64,000 nt of DNA. Source: Microbacterium sp. 67-17 (GTDB taxonomy: Bacteria > Actinomycetota > Actinomycetes > Actinomycetales > Microbacteriaceae). Under the pieces are notes generated by a model. That model saw nothing but the letters and a program-made list of their open reading frames with translations, did not search any database and was not told the DNA's origin. The DNA lies in NCBI RefSeq assembly GCF_001898325.1, contig NZ_MKTR01000014.1, forward strand, positions 102,531 through 166,530, read 5' to 3'. The translations under genes were made by a program, and so were the position numbers. Shown one piece after another: positions 21,101 to 28,670 of the stretch; positions within the stretch are counted from its first letter, which is position 1, and the number at the start of each line of letters is the position of its first letter.

Positions 21101-23925
21101 CTTACGACCCCGCCGCCTATGCGGGGCACGGCGACGGTCTGTTCTTCGTCGGGGTGGAAGGCACCGCGCGCATCTACGCCGTGGCGTTGCTCCCCGGTGG
21201 TCAGGCGAGTCTGATCGCCACGATCGACCCGAAGCTCGCCGTCGTTGCCGATGTCACATACGACGCGGCATCCGGCATGCTCTACGCGGTCTGCGACGAC
21301 GCGTGCTCGGGCGAGATCCACGCGATGCGCATCGCCTCTGCAGGCTCGGCCGCGGGAACCTTCCAGACCGTGGCCGCCTACGCGCAGCCCTCGGGCATGC
21401 CCACGGGTGTGGGGAACGAGGGCTTTGCCATCGGAACCTGCAGCGCGGGAATCGCTCCGGTGTTCTACGCCGATGACAACGCCGCAGGCGGTATTGCCTT
21501 CCGCGAGGGTGCGATGTACTGCAACACCTACCGCGACAGCGGGGATGCCGTGCTGCTGAACCTGCTGAACATCAACGACTTCCACGGCCGGATCGATGAG
21601 AACACCGTCGCCGTGGCCGGCACGATCGAGCAGCTGAGGTCGATCGCGGGAGCCGAGAACACCCTGTTGCTCTCGGCGGGAGACAACATCGGTGCTTCCC
21701 TGTTCGCCTCGGCCACGGCGGAGGACCGACCCACGATCGATGTGCTGAACGCGCTCGGTCTTGCCGCCTCCGCGGTCGGCAACCACGAGTTCGACCGAGG
21801 ATTCGCGGATCTGCGCGACCGGGTGGATCCTGCTGCCCAGTTCCCCTACCTTGGCGCGAACGTCTACACGGCGGGCACGAAGACCCCCGTATTGCAGGAG
21901 TACGCCCTCGTCGAGACGGCGGGCCTGACCGTGGGAGTCATCGGCACGGTCACGCAGGAGACCCCGTCACTGGTCTCTCCCGGGGGCATCGCGGGCCTCG
22001 ACTTCGGTGACCCCGTCGAGGCGGTGAACCGCGTGGCTGCGCAGCTGAGCGACGGAGACCCGAGCAACGGCGAGGCCGATGTCATCATCGCCGAGTACCA
22101 CGAGGGCTCGGCTGACGGTGTCGCTGAGGGTGCCACCCTCGAGCAGGAGATCGCGGCGGGAGGCGCGTTCGGGCGGATCGTTACCGAGACCGCCCCGTCG
22201 GTGGACGTCATCTTCACCGGGCACACGCACAAGGAGTACGCGTGGGACGCGCCGCTGCCTGGCGGCGGGACCCGCCCGGTGCTGCAGACGGGGTCGTACG
22301 GCGCGAACCTCGGCCAGGTGCGACTGTGGGTCGACCCGGCTACGGGGGCGGTGCGCTCCTACGACGCTCGCAACGTCCCGCGGACCACGTCCTCCGGCAC
22401 GAGCCTGGTGGCTGCCTTCCCCCGTGTCGCGGTGGTCAAGCAGATCGTGGATGACGCACTTGCCAATGCCGCGGTCGTCGGTGGCCGCACCGTGGGCTCG
22501 GTGACGTCGGACATCACGACGGCATTCACCGGGGGTTCCTACGTGGGCGGCGTGTGGAGCGGAGGTACTCGCGACAACCGTGCGGCGCAGTCCACGCTCG
22601 GCAACCTCGTCGCCGATTCGCTCGTGGCGAGTTTGTCCGACTCCTCCCGCGGCGGCGCGGAGATCGGTCTGGTCAACCCGGGCGGGCTCCGCAACGAGTT
22701 GCTCTACAACGGTGACGGAGTCATCACCTACGCCGAAGCCAACGCCGTCCTGCCGTTCGTCAACAACCTCTGGACCACGACGCTCACGGGCGCGCAGGTC
22801 AAGAAGGTGCTGGAGGAGCAGTGGCAGCGAGACAAGGCCGGCAAGGTCCCCTCCCGCTCCTACCTGCAGTTGGGTGTGTCGCGGAACGTGTTCTACACCT
22901 ACGACGCGGCGCGCGCCGAAGGGGATCGCATCACCGGCATCTGGATCAACGGCGAGCCCATCGACCCGAGTCGCGACTATCGCGTGGGATCGTTCAGCTT
23001 CCTGATTCAGGGTGGCGACAACTTCCACACACTGGCGCAGGGCAGCGCAACGCGCGACTCGGGCCTCATCGACCGCGACGCGTGGATCGACTACATCGCG
23101 GCGAACTCCCCGCTGTCGCCGGACTACGCCTCTCGCAGTGCGCAGGTCAGCGGCGTGCCGGCGACGGCTGAGCGCGGTCAGAGCATCACTGCCGCGATCT
23201 CGGGGGTCAACCTCACCTCACTCGGTGCTCCTTCGAACACCACCGCCCTGGTTTCGATCGCGGGAAGCGCCGCGATCTTGGACCCCGTCACGATGGCCGA
23301 TGGCGCGATGACAGCCAGCGTCACCGTCCCGCAGGATGCCCCGGCCAGCACAGCTCTGGTGATCAACCTGGAGCCGTCCGGCACGACCATCCGGGTCCCG
23401 CTCACGGTTCCCCGCGTGGTCGAGCCGACCCCGACCTCGGAGCCTTCGCTCGAGCCCACCCCGACTCCGACGCAGACCGGGAGCTCGCCGGGCGAGACTG
23501 CCGCGCCGGTTCCGCCGGCCGAGACGGCGCTCACCCCCACGACGCAGGGCGCGATCCAGTCGCAGGGCGGGACGACCTTCGAGCAGGGGAAGACGGTGAC
23601 GATCACGGTCGGCGCCCAATACGCGGGGCAGACCGTGGCGGGCTGGATCTTCTCGACCCCGACCTACCTGGGTACGGCGGTGGTGAGCGCGGCGGGAACC
23701 GCGACCTTCACGATCCCCGCGGATCTGCCGGTCGGCGCACACCGCCTGGCGGTCACGGACGCGGCAGGCACGGTGATCGGCTGGGTGTACGTCCAGGTCG
23801 AGGCGCTCGCCGCGACCGGCGGAACGGCCGAGTCCGTCGGCATGCCCGTGCTGCCCTGGGCTGCCGCAGTGATCCTTCTCGGTGTGGCGCTTGTCGTCAT
23901 CCGTTCCCGCCAGCGGAAGGCCTGA
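18163..23925 (+). CDS. Giant wall-anchored protein: six lamin-tail domains, phytase-like domain, 5'-nucleotidase
   Basis: A 1,920-residue exported modular protein. The ATG at 18163 has a ribosome-binding site (CAGGAG) and starts a signal peptide (MRRRLAAALSVILG, cleaved near residue 30). Six lamin-tail (LTD) beta domains begin near residues 36, 166, 302, 430, 553 and 680, each with an INEV/DWVELYN motif and a GRCPDG-type ending. A phytase-like beta-propeller segment spans about 805-1126. A UshA/NucH-type metallophosphatase follows (NINDFHGR near 1135, GNHEFDRG near 1206, TGHTHKEY near 1352), then the 5'-nucleotidase C-terminal domain (NPGGLRNE near 1505). After a Pro/Thr linker (about 1754-1793) and one more beta domain come the sorting motif LAATG (1882-1886), a membrane helix and RSRQRKA. 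It probably hydrolyses extracellular nucleotides or nucleic acids for phosphate supply; related LTD-metallophosphatase proteins include ExeM-type nucleases. Confidence 0.9.
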   Translation: MRRRLAAALSVILGLSFAVAVPAVASAEPVQAPPVVINELQSNDPSKAKDWVELYNPGTEAADLSGWKVRDNSSAGEALPQNTVVPAGGYLVLSQDTHFTFGLGNGDEFHLATPDGTEVDSMTYAAHPTTSWGRCPDGQGAFGKTAAQTPGEQNLCTVNPADVVRINEVESSGGDPADWVELTNTSDTTVDVGGLVIKDNDDTHAFVIPTGTTIPGKGFAALVVDAAELGSAKFGLGDKDSARLFAADGTTLIDSYTWTAHASTTYGRCPDGSGAFVTTAASTKGAANSCPLPAGADKVTITEVSSDPSDWVELYNAGASDVDVSGWRVDDDQTRTDVLPAGSIVPAGGYLVLSQNTHFTFGLGKGDQFHLYLADGKTLISETTWPAGAHATPSWARCPDATGTFSLSAVATPGAANDCPTGNPVDKLVLNEVESNGDGSDWVELFNPTRQAIDAGGLVLADNGTANNVTIPAGTTIAAGGYFAIDVTGLGSADSARLFAADGTTLIDSTTWSAHATQTWGRCPDGAGAFGQTATATRGSANDCPPPAGYQDVVINEVESSGGDPGDWVELFNTGASAIDVSGWIVRDNDDTHTHVIEAGTTIPAQGYLVVLTEAGAGGFGLGGADSARLYLPNGTTLVSSYSWATHAGVTYGRCPDGTGEFGLTYSVTKGARNDCSPVRINEIDSKDAAPVDWIELTNIGASPVDVSGYVLRDDKDTSAVVIPAGTTLAPGSYLAIDVDVQGGFGLGAPDAARLFAADGATLLDSYSWTAHAATSYARCPDGRGNFDTAQRVTKGAANDCVGYAALGRWPGNVGVDAVSAPAAYGQDMSGLAYEATGSGRGTLWAVNNGTGTLDKLEWNSTAKQWVRPATGDWKAGKTLRYPGGAGAVDAEGVTLVGGSAASGVYVASERDNTASSVSRPSVLRFDAAAFGTELVAMSEWNLASLLPTLPANGGLEGITWIPDATLVAQGFRDEKVGGAYDPAAYAGHGDGLFFVGVEGTARIYAVALLPGGQASLIATIDPKLAVVADVTYDAASGMLYAVCDDACSGEIHAMRIASAGSAAGTFQTVAAYAQPSGMPTGVGNEGFAIGTCSAGIAPVFYADDNAAGGIAFREGAMYCNTYRDSGDAVLLNLLNINDFHGRIDENTVAVAGTIEQLRSIAGAENTLLLSAGDNIGASLFASATAEDRPTIDVLNALGLAASAVGNHEFDRGFADLRDRVDPAAQFPYLGANVYTAGTKTPVLQEYALVETAGLTVGVIGTVTQETPSLVSPGGIAGLDFGDPVEAVNRVAAQLSDGDPSNGEADVIIAEYHEGSADGVAEGATLEQEIAAGGAFGRIVTETAPSVDVIFTGHTHKEYAWDAPLPGGGTRPVLQTGSYGANLGQVRLWVDPATGAVRSYDARNVPRTTSSGTSLVAAFPRVAVVKQIVDDALANAAVVGGRTVGSVTSDITTAFTGGSYVGGVWSGGTRDNRAAQSTLGNLVADSLVASLSDSSRGGAEIGLVNPGGLRNELLYNGDGVITYAEANAVLPFVNNLWTTTLTGAQVKKVLEEQWQRDKAGKVPSRSYLQLGVSRNVFYTYDAARAEGDRITGIWINGEPIDPSRDYRVGSFSFLIQGGDNFHTLAQGSATRDSGLIDRDAWIDYIAANSPLSPDYASRSAQVSGVPATAERGQSITAAISGVNLTSLGAPSNTTALVSIAGSAAILDPVTMADGAMTASVTVPQDAPASTALVINLEPSGTTIRVPLTVPRVVEPTPTSEPSLEPTPTPTQTGSSPGETAAPVPPAETALTPTTQGAIQSQGGTTFEQGKTVTITVGAQYAGQTVAGWIFSTPTYLGTAVVSAAGTATFTIPADLPVGAHRLAVTDAAGTVIGWVYVQVEALAATGGTAESVGMPVLPWAAAVILLGVALVVIRSRQRKA

Positions 23926-23990
23926 GACACCGTATTCGCCGTGACGCACCGCGCGGAGGAACTGTGTCTCGCGCGGTGCGTCGTGTTTCA
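23923..23990. repeat. TGAGACACC-type repeat cluster A, including a terminator hairpin
   Basis: Three copies of a 9-mer lie here: TGAGACACC at 23923-23931 (its TGA is the stop codon of the giant gene), and inverted copies at 23963-23971 (TGTGTCTCG) and 23982-23990 (CGTGTTTCA). Between them is a 13-bp perfect inverted repeat (23943-23955 and 23970-23982) that should terminate both converging transcripts. Confidence 0.65.
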
Positions 23991-24009
23991 CGCGGGATGC
24001 TGTGGCTCG

Positions 24010-24987
24010 TCAGTGCGAACGCGGGTTGTGGGCGACTGAGCGCAGCAGCGGCGTGCGCGGCGGTGCCACGAGGGGAACCCCTGCAGACAGGAGTGCGTGC
24101 TGCAAGGGTGCGACCTGAAGCGCGTCAGCCATGCTCCATCGGGCGAACCCGGCGAGGTGGCGGCGCAGCCGGTCCTCGCGCTGTTTCTCACGGATGAGCG
24201 CGGCTGTGGTCGTCGCGGCATCGCCGGAGTACTTTCCGTAACCGTCCGACTCACCGGCGACGCGTGCGGTGCGCCAGAAGAAGTCCAAACGGTAGGCATG
24301 TCCCTCGACGGTCGTTTCAGCTTGGATCTCGGGCATGGCGAAGCCGCACCACTCGATCACTGCTCGGCTGACCGATTCGCCCACGGACTCGGAGTAGCGG
24401 GTGAGGCGGGGAAGCAGCCACCGAAGCGTTGATCTGCCGCGCCGCGCGGAACTCGCATCCGCGAGTGTTTGGAGGTCTTCGCTGTCCACTCCGCGCGCAC
24501 GTGCTGCATCCCCCACCGCGAGTCCGAATGCGGGCGGGAGCACCCGCATGAGCGCGATCGATGTGTCGGCCAGTCCGGTCGCGCTGATCCCGGCATCCGT
24601 CACCGTGTCGCAATCGTCTGTCGAAGCGTGGACCCGCACGTCTCCGTATGCCCGCGACGTTCCGCCGACATCAACCGTGTGGATGTGCCGGGGATGTCCG
24701 AACAGCGGGAGCCCGAGCAGCGCTGCGGCGGATTCGAGGGAGAAGACGGCGTGGGGATTCACACGTGCGTATGCATGGACTCTCGCCAGATAGCGTTCCC
24801 AGGGCGCGAGTCCTGCCCACTCTCCTGCTGGGGCGTAGATGCCGGGCCTCACGCGAACATGGTCGCGCACGCGGATGCCGGTGAGTGCGGCATCCGCCGC
24901 CCGGATCAGCACCGCTGGACTGGGTCGGAAGATGTCGCCGGCGACACGCGTGACGTTCATGGTGTCATCGTCGGTTCCGGTGAACAT
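24010..24987 (-). CDS. AbiEi/DUF559-like protein of unknown function
   Basis: A 325-residue soluble protein. The N-terminal half resembles AbiEi-type antitoxin/regulator proteins (a winged-helix-like start, then [11 protein letters not shown] and [17 protein letters not shown]). The C-terminal part (about residues 235-270) has YRLDFFW...[11 protein letters not shown], matching the D...ExDG...K pattern of DUF559/Vsr-like PD-(D/E)XK nuclease folds. Such two-part proteins are often annotated as AbiEi family antitoxin domain proteins, but no AbiEii-type toxin gene lies beside it, so a toxin-antitoxin role is doubtful. It is the only minus-strand gene in the first 29 kb and is flanked on both sides by TGAGACACC-type repeats. 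Function unknown; family call moderate. Confidence 0.65.
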   Translation of the reverse strand: MFTGTDDDTMNVTRVAGDIFRPSPAVLIRAADAALTGIRVRDHVRVRPGIYAPAGEWAGLAPWERYLARVHAYARVNPHAVFSLESAAALLGLPLFGHPRHIHTVDVGGTSRAYGDVRVHASTDDCDTVTDAGISATGLADTSIALMRVLPPAFGLAVGDAARARGVDSEDLQTLADASSARRGRSTLRWLLPRLTRYSESVGESVSRAVIEWCGFAMPEIQAETTVEGHAYRLDFFWRTARVAGESDGYGKYSGDAATTTAALIREKQREDRLRRHLAGFARWSMADALQVAPLQHALLSAGVPLVAPPRTPLLRSVAHNPRSH

Positions 24988-25064
24988 GATTGCCGGCGCG
25001 GATGCGCTCCCTGTCGCAGCGGGTGCACTCCGTGCGTGTTGGGGAGGAGCCGGACGGGGTTCGA

Positions 25065-25150
25065 TGAGACGCCGTGTGGCGTGTGAGACACCGCGCGTTG
25101 CGGCGCGTCTCGCCGCGAAAACGGTGCCTCAGCCGGAATGCGGTGTTTCA
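25065..25150. repeat. TGAGACACC-type repeat cluster B
   Basis: Five variants of one 9-mer occur in 86 bp upstream of the AbiEi-like gene: TGAGACGCC (25065-25073), TGAGACACC (25084-25092), and on the other strand CGAGACGCG (25104-25112), TGAGGCACC (25123-25131) and TGAAACACC (25142-25150). Two point one way and three the other, with spacing of 19-20 bp (start to start). Confidence 0.65.
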
Positions 25151-25210
25151 GCGCGCGCTGGCAGGGCAGGCTGCGCTCGGAGCGGGGGAGCGGCGGCGAC
25201 ACGCCCGAGG

Positions 25211-25239
25211 TTGCCGGGGTGTTCACTATCACGTACTAT
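25211..25239 (+). promoter_or_regulatory. Promoter of the infA operon
   Basis: TTGCCG (25211-25216), a 17-nt spacer and TACTAT (25234-25239) give a good vegetative promoter about 107 bp before infA. The rest of the 25151-25345 gap shows nothing else clear. Confidence 0.65.
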
Positions 25240-25345
25240 TGATCTTTGGTGCTTTGCGCCTGCCTTGGCGTGTCCGGGCGGAGCGGACCGGCACCGACTC
25301 CCATCCACCGCAGACCGACCGGTCTGCATAAGCGTGAGCGAGGCT

Positions 25346-25567
25346 ATGGCCAAGAAAGACGGTGTCATCGAGATCGAAGGCACAGTGTCCGAGGCGCTGC
25401 CCAACGCGATGTTTCGCGTTGAGCTGACCAACGGACACAAGGTGCTCGCAACGATCTCGGGAAAGATGCGGCAGAACTACATCCGCATCATCCCCGAGGA
25501 CCGCGTCGTCGTGGAGCTTTCGCCCTACGACCTCACCCGCGGCCGCATCGTCTACCGCTACCGCTAG
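25346..25567 (+). CDS. infA: Translation initiation factor IF-1
   Basis: A 73-residue S1-like OB-fold factor that binds the 30S A site during initiation. [20 protein letters not shown] and [17 protein letters not shown] are diagnostic, and length is exactly typical. The ATG has GAGCGAGG just upstream. It heads the alpha-operon genes (rpmJ, rpsM, rpsK, rpoA, rplQ), here separated from map by about 8.9 kb. Confidence 0.98.
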   Translation: MAKKDGVIEIEGTVSEALPNAMFRVELTNGHKVLATISGKMRQNYIRIIPEDRVVVELSPYDLTRGRIVYRYR

Positions 25568-25633
25568 GCCGGTCGAGAAGTAACGCCCCGGGCATCCGTG
25601 CCCGCCCGGCGAAGACAGCGAACAGGAAACATC

Positions 25634-25750
25634 ATGAAGGTCAACCCCAGCGTCAAGCCCATCTGCGACCACTGCAAGGTCATCCGCCGGCACGGCAACG
25701 TGATGGTGATCTGCAAGTCCAACCCGCGCCACAAGCAGCGCCAGGGCTGA
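25634..25750 (+). CDS. rpmJ: 50S ribosomal protein L36
   Basis: A 38-residue bL36 zinc-ribbon protein ([17 protein letters not shown]...). Cys11, Cys14, Cys27 and His32 form the zinc site, so this is the zinc-containing (C+) type. A ribosome-binding site AACAGGAAAC precedes it. It follows infA after 66 bp. Confidence 0.97.
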   Translation: MKVNPSVKPICDHCKVIRRHGNVMVICKSNPRHKQRQG

Positions 25751-25780
25751 GACGGATGCCGCTCCGGCGGCCCCAGAACC

Positions 25781-25836
25781 TATAACTCAATACACACAGG
25801 CAGGGTCAGAACCCGCATCCGGATGCCGGATGCGGG
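25781..25836 (+). promoter_or_regulatory. Possible promoter and leader hairpin before rpsM
   Basis: The 176-bp rpmJ-rpsM gap holds a TATAAC -10-like box (25781-25786, no clear -35) and a perfect 10-bp hairpin (CCCGCATCCG 25812-25821, CGGATGCGGG 25827-25836). This could be a second start point or a control element for the S13-S11-RpoA-L17 genes. Confidence 0.4.
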
Positions 25837-25926
25837 GGACACCTCGGGACGAAGGCCCGGGCACCGATTCTGCTCCACACCTTCGACATACTCCGCGGGG
25901 AAACCCGGGGGAAAGAGAGAACCGAC

Positions 25927-26307
25927 ATGGCACGTCTTGCCGGTGTCGACATCCCGCGCGATAAGCGCGTGGTGATCGCCCTCACCTACATCTACGGCAT
26001 CGGCCGTACTCGCTCGCACGAGATCCTCGCGGCGACCGAGATCAACGAGGACATCCGCGTGAAGGACCTCACCGACGACCAGCTCGTCGCCCTCCGCGAC
26101 TACATCGAAGGCACCTACAAGGTCGAGGGTGACCTCCGCCGTGAGGTTGCCGCCGACATCCGCCGCAAGGTCGAGATCGGCTCCTACGAAGGCCTGCGCC
26201 ACCGCCGCGGCCTGCCGGTGCGCGGACAGCGCACCAAGACGAACGCGCGTACCCGCAAGGGCCCGAAGCGCACCGTCGCCGGCAAGAAGAAGGCCGGAAA
26301 GAAGTAA
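25927..26307 (+). CDS. rpsM: 30S ribosomal protein S13
   Basis: A 126-residue uS13 of the 30S head that touches P-site t[29 protein letters not shown] and the basic C-terminus [20 protein letters not shown] are diagnostic. Confidence 0.99.
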   Translation: MARLAGVDIPRDKRVVIALTYIYGIGRTRSHEILAATEINEDIRVKDLTDDQLVALRDYIEGTYKVEGDLRREVAADIRRKVEIGSYEGLRHRRGLPVRGQRTKTNARTRKGPKRTVAGKKKAGKK

Positions 26308-26335
26308 GGCGCGGAAGGTTTAGGAGAAAACGCAT

Positions 26336-26734
26336 ATGGCTACCCCCAAGTCCGCAGCGCGCAAGCCGCGCCGCAAGGAGAAGAAGAACATCGCCGTGGG
26401 CCAGGCCCACATCAAGTCGACGTTCAACAACACGATCGTGTCGATCACCGACCCCTCCGGTGCAGTGATCAGCTGGGCATCCTCGGGTGGCGTCGGCTTC
26501 AAGGGCTCGCGCAAGTCGACGCCCTACGCCGCCGGCATGGCAGCCGAGTCTGCTGCCCGCCAGGCGCAGGAGCACGGCGTCAAGAAGGTCGACGTCTTCG
26601 TCAAGGGCCCGGGTTCGGGTCGTGAGACCGCGATCCGTTCGCTGACCGCGGCCGGCCTCGAGGTCGGCTCGATCCAGGACGTCACGCCCCAGGCGCACAA
26701 CGGCTGCCGCCCGCCCAAGCGCCGTCGCGTCTGA
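26336..26734 (+). CDS. rpsK: 30S ribosomal protein S11
   Basis: A 132-residue uS11 of the 30S platform. It has [18 protein letters not shown] and the C-terminal [32 protein letters not shown] upstream is a good ribosome-binding site. E. coli has rpsD next; here rpoA follows, so rpsD is elsewhere, as in several actinobacteria. Confidence 0.99.
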   Translation: MATPKSAARKPRRKEKKNIAVGQAHIKSTFNNTIVSITDPSGAVISWASSGGVGFKGSRKSTPYAAGMAAESAARQAQEHGVKKVDVFVKGPGSGRETAIRSLTAAGLEVGSIQDVTPQAHNGCRPPKRRRV

Positions 26735-26782
26735 CGCAGCCCCGTTCCGGGCCGGCTCTTTGCCACCCGGGTGAAGCATTTC

Positions 26783-26823
26783 GGATGCCGGGGCGTGCGC
26801 CTGCGCGCTGCGCCTCGGCATCC
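26783..26823 (+). terminator. Hairpin between rpsK and rpoA
   Basis: A 13-bp stem (26783-26795 and 26811-26823, one G-U pair) with a structured 15-nt loop is followed by an A-rich stretch, not a T-run. It may partly terminate or set a processing site, lowering rpoA/rplQ relative to ribosomal genes. Confidence 0.45.
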
Positions 26824-26893
26824 CCGAGAAAAACTCAACACCTCACCCATTGCACGTGTCATATAGCGGGCACGTGATCGAAAGGAACACATC

Positions 26894-27883
26894 GTGCTCA
26901 TCGCACAGCGTCCCACTCTGACCGAGGAGAAGATCGGGGAGTTCCGCAGCCGTTTCGTCATCGAGCCGCTTGAGCCCGGCTTCGGTTACACGATCGGTAA
27001 CGCGCTGCGTCGCAGCCTCCTGTCGTCGATCCCCGGCGCCGCCGTCACCAGCATCCGCATCGACGGCGTGCTGCACGAGTTCAGCACCATTCCGGGTGTG
27101 AAGGAGGATGTCACCGAAATCATCCTCAACATCAAGCAGCTGGTCGTCTCCTCCGAGCGCGACGAGCCCATCACGGCCTACCTGCGCAAGACCGGAGCCG
27201 GCGAGGTCACCGCCGCCGACATCTCCGCTCCTGCCGGTGTGGAGGTTCACAACCCCGAGCTGGTCATCGCGACTCTCAACGAGACGGCGAAGTTCGAGCT
27301 GGAGCTGACCATCGAGCGTGGCCGCGGTTACGTCTCGGCGACCCAGAACCGCAACGAGTACGCCGAGAGCGGTCAGATCCCGATCGACTCGATCTACTCG
27401 CCGGTGCTCAAGGTCAGCTACCGCGTCGACGCCACCCGTGCCGGTGAGCGCACCGACTTCGACAAGCTCATCCTGGATGTCGAGTCCAAGCCCTCGATCG
27501 CCCCGCGCGACGCGGTGGCATCCGCCGGTCGCACCCTGACCGAACTGTTCGGCCTCGCCCGCGAACTGAACGTCGAGGCCGAAGGCATCGAGATCGGCCC
27601 CGCGCCGGTCGAGACCGTCATGTCGAACGAGCTGTCGATGCCGATCGAGGACCTCGACCTGTCGGTCCGGTCTTACAACTGCCTCAAGCGCGAGGGCATC
27701 AACACCGTCTCGGAGCTCGTTGCCCTCTCGGAGACGCAGCTCATGAACATCCGCAACTTCGGCCAGAAGTCGGTCGATGAGGTTCGCGACAAGCTCATCT
27801 CGCTCGGGTTGAGCCTGAAGGACTCGGTTCCCGGGTTCGACGGCGCGCACTTCTATGGCGGCTACGACGACGAGACCGTCTGA
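26894..27883 (+). CDS. rpoA: RNA polymerase alpha subunit
   Basis: A 329-residue alpha subunit that seeds RNA polymerase assembly. The GTG start at 26894 follows GAAAGGA. The N-terminal domain has [20 protein letters not shown] and the dimerisation core. The C-terminal domain has the (HhH)2 region with [14 protein letters not shown] and [15 protein letters not shown], which binds UP elements and activators. Length is normal. Confidence 0.99.
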   Translation: MLIAQRPTLTEEKIGEFRSRFVIEPLEPGFGYTIGNALRRSLLSSIPGAAVTSIRIDGVLHEFSTIPGVKEDVTEIILNIKQLVVSSERDEPITAYLRKTGAGEVTAADISAPAGVEVHNPELVIATLNETAKFELELTIERGRGYVSATQNRNEYAESGQIPIDSIYSPVLKVSYRVDATRAGERTDFDKLILDVESKPSIAPRDAVASAGRTLTELFGLARELNVEAEGIEIGPAPVETVMSNELSMPIEDLDLSVRSYNCLKREGINTVSELVALSETQLMNIRNFGQKSVDEVRDKLISLGLSLKDSVPGFDGAHFYGGYDDETV

Positions 27884-27897
27884 CCGGTACCCGAAAC

Positions 27898-27913
27898 GGA
27901 TGCCGCGGCATCC
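27898..27913. repeat. 16-bp perfect palindrome in the rpoA-rplQ gap
   Basis: GGATGCCGCGGCATCC is two inverted copies of the GGATGCC heptamer that recurs throughout the window. It is too compact to be a strong terminator. Its role is unknown. Confidence 0.5.
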
Positions 27914-27940
27914 TGACCGACTTTCCCTGGAGTAATTGAC

Positions 27941-28534
27941 ATGCCCAAGCCCACCAAGGGTCCCCGCCTCGGAGGCGGCCCCGCCCACGAACGCCTGCTG
28001 CTCGCGAACCTCGCCGCGGCCCTGTTCACGCACAAGTCCATCAAGACGACCGAGACCAAGGCCAAGCGCCTGCGTCCCCTCGCCGAGCGCCTGATCACCT
28101 TCGCCAAGCGCGGTGACCTCCACGCCCGTCGCCGGGTGCTCTCGGTCATCGGTGACAAGGAAGTCGTGCACATCCTGTTCGCCGAGATCGCACCGCTGGT
28201 CGCCGAGCGTGAGGGTGGCTACACCCGCATCACGAAGGTCGGCAACCGCAAGGGCGACAATGCCCCGATGGCGGTCATCGAGCTCGTTCTGGAGCCCGTG
28301 AACCCGAAGCCGAAGTCGGCGAAGAAGGCTGCTCCGGCTGCCGCTGCGCCGGCTGCGGAGGAGGCTCCCGCTGAGGAGACGCCCGCCGCCGAGGCCCCTG
28401 CTGCCGAGGCCCCGGAAGAGTCCACCGACGCCGCTGCTGAGGCCGGGGCCGAGTCGCCCGAGGAAGGCGCTGCTGCTGAGGCCGCCGCCGAGGACGCTGT
28501 TGTCGAGGCTCCCGCCGAGGACGACGCGAAGTAA
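27941..28534 (+). CDS. rplQ: 50S ribosomal protein L17 with acidic C-terminal tail
   Basis: A 197-residue bL17. The 120-residue core has [20 protein letters not shown] and [14 protein letters not shown]. The last 75 residues are a low-complexity Glu/Ala/Pro tail ([16 protein letters not shown] and similar). Actinobacterial L17 is often extended, but this strongly acidic tail contrasts with the basic tails on S17 and L15. It is the last alpha-operon gene. Confidence 0.97.
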   Translation: MPKPTKGPRLGGGPAHERLLLANLAAALFTHKSIKTTETKAKRLRPLAERLITFAKRGDLHARRRVLSVIGDKEVVHILFAEIAPLVAEREGGYTRITKVGNRKGDNAPMAVIELVLEPVNPKPKSAKKAAPAAAAPAAEEAPAEETPAAEAPAAEAPEESTDAAAEAGAESPEEGAAAEAAAEDAVVEAPAEDDAK

Positions 28535-28572
28535 GCACCTGCCACCTGCGCCGTATCCGTGGCGTGGATGGA

Positions 28573-28639
28573 TCACACACCGCATCCTCGGTGAGACACC
28601 CCGTGTCGGGGAGAGTCTCGCCGAGGATGCGGTGTTTCG
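28573..28639. repeat. TGAGACACC-type repeat C forming the rplQ terminator
   Basis: A 19-bp stem with one G-U pair (28579-28597 and 28615-28633) encloses a further CCCCG/CGGGG stem-loop, 38 bp after rplQ. The stem carries TGAGACACC (28592-28600) and the opposite-strand CGAAACACC (28631-28639), so it belongs to the same repeat type as clusters A and B. It very likely ends the alpha-operon message. Confidence 0.7.
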
Positions 28640-28658
28640 CGTGTGTGGAGGGCGTGCG

Positions 28659-28664
28659 TAGGGT
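28659..28664 (+). promoter_or_regulatory. -10 box (TAGGGT) for a leaderless GNAT mRNA
   Basis: TAGGGT ends exactly 6 nt before the GTG start at 28671, placing the transcription start at the start codon. No clear -35 is visible. Confidence 0.5.
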
Positions 28665-28670
28665 GGGACG

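Noticed and set aside
24010-24987. A complete type IV toxin-antitoxin module
   Set aside because: Only the AbiEi-like protein is present. No nucleotidyltransferase toxin (AbiEii) lies on either side.
24839-25345. Open frame running into infA from the AbiEi-like region
   Set aside because: The true infA start is the ATG at 25346, giving the exact 73-residue IF-1. The upstream part crosses the repeat cluster and the promoter.
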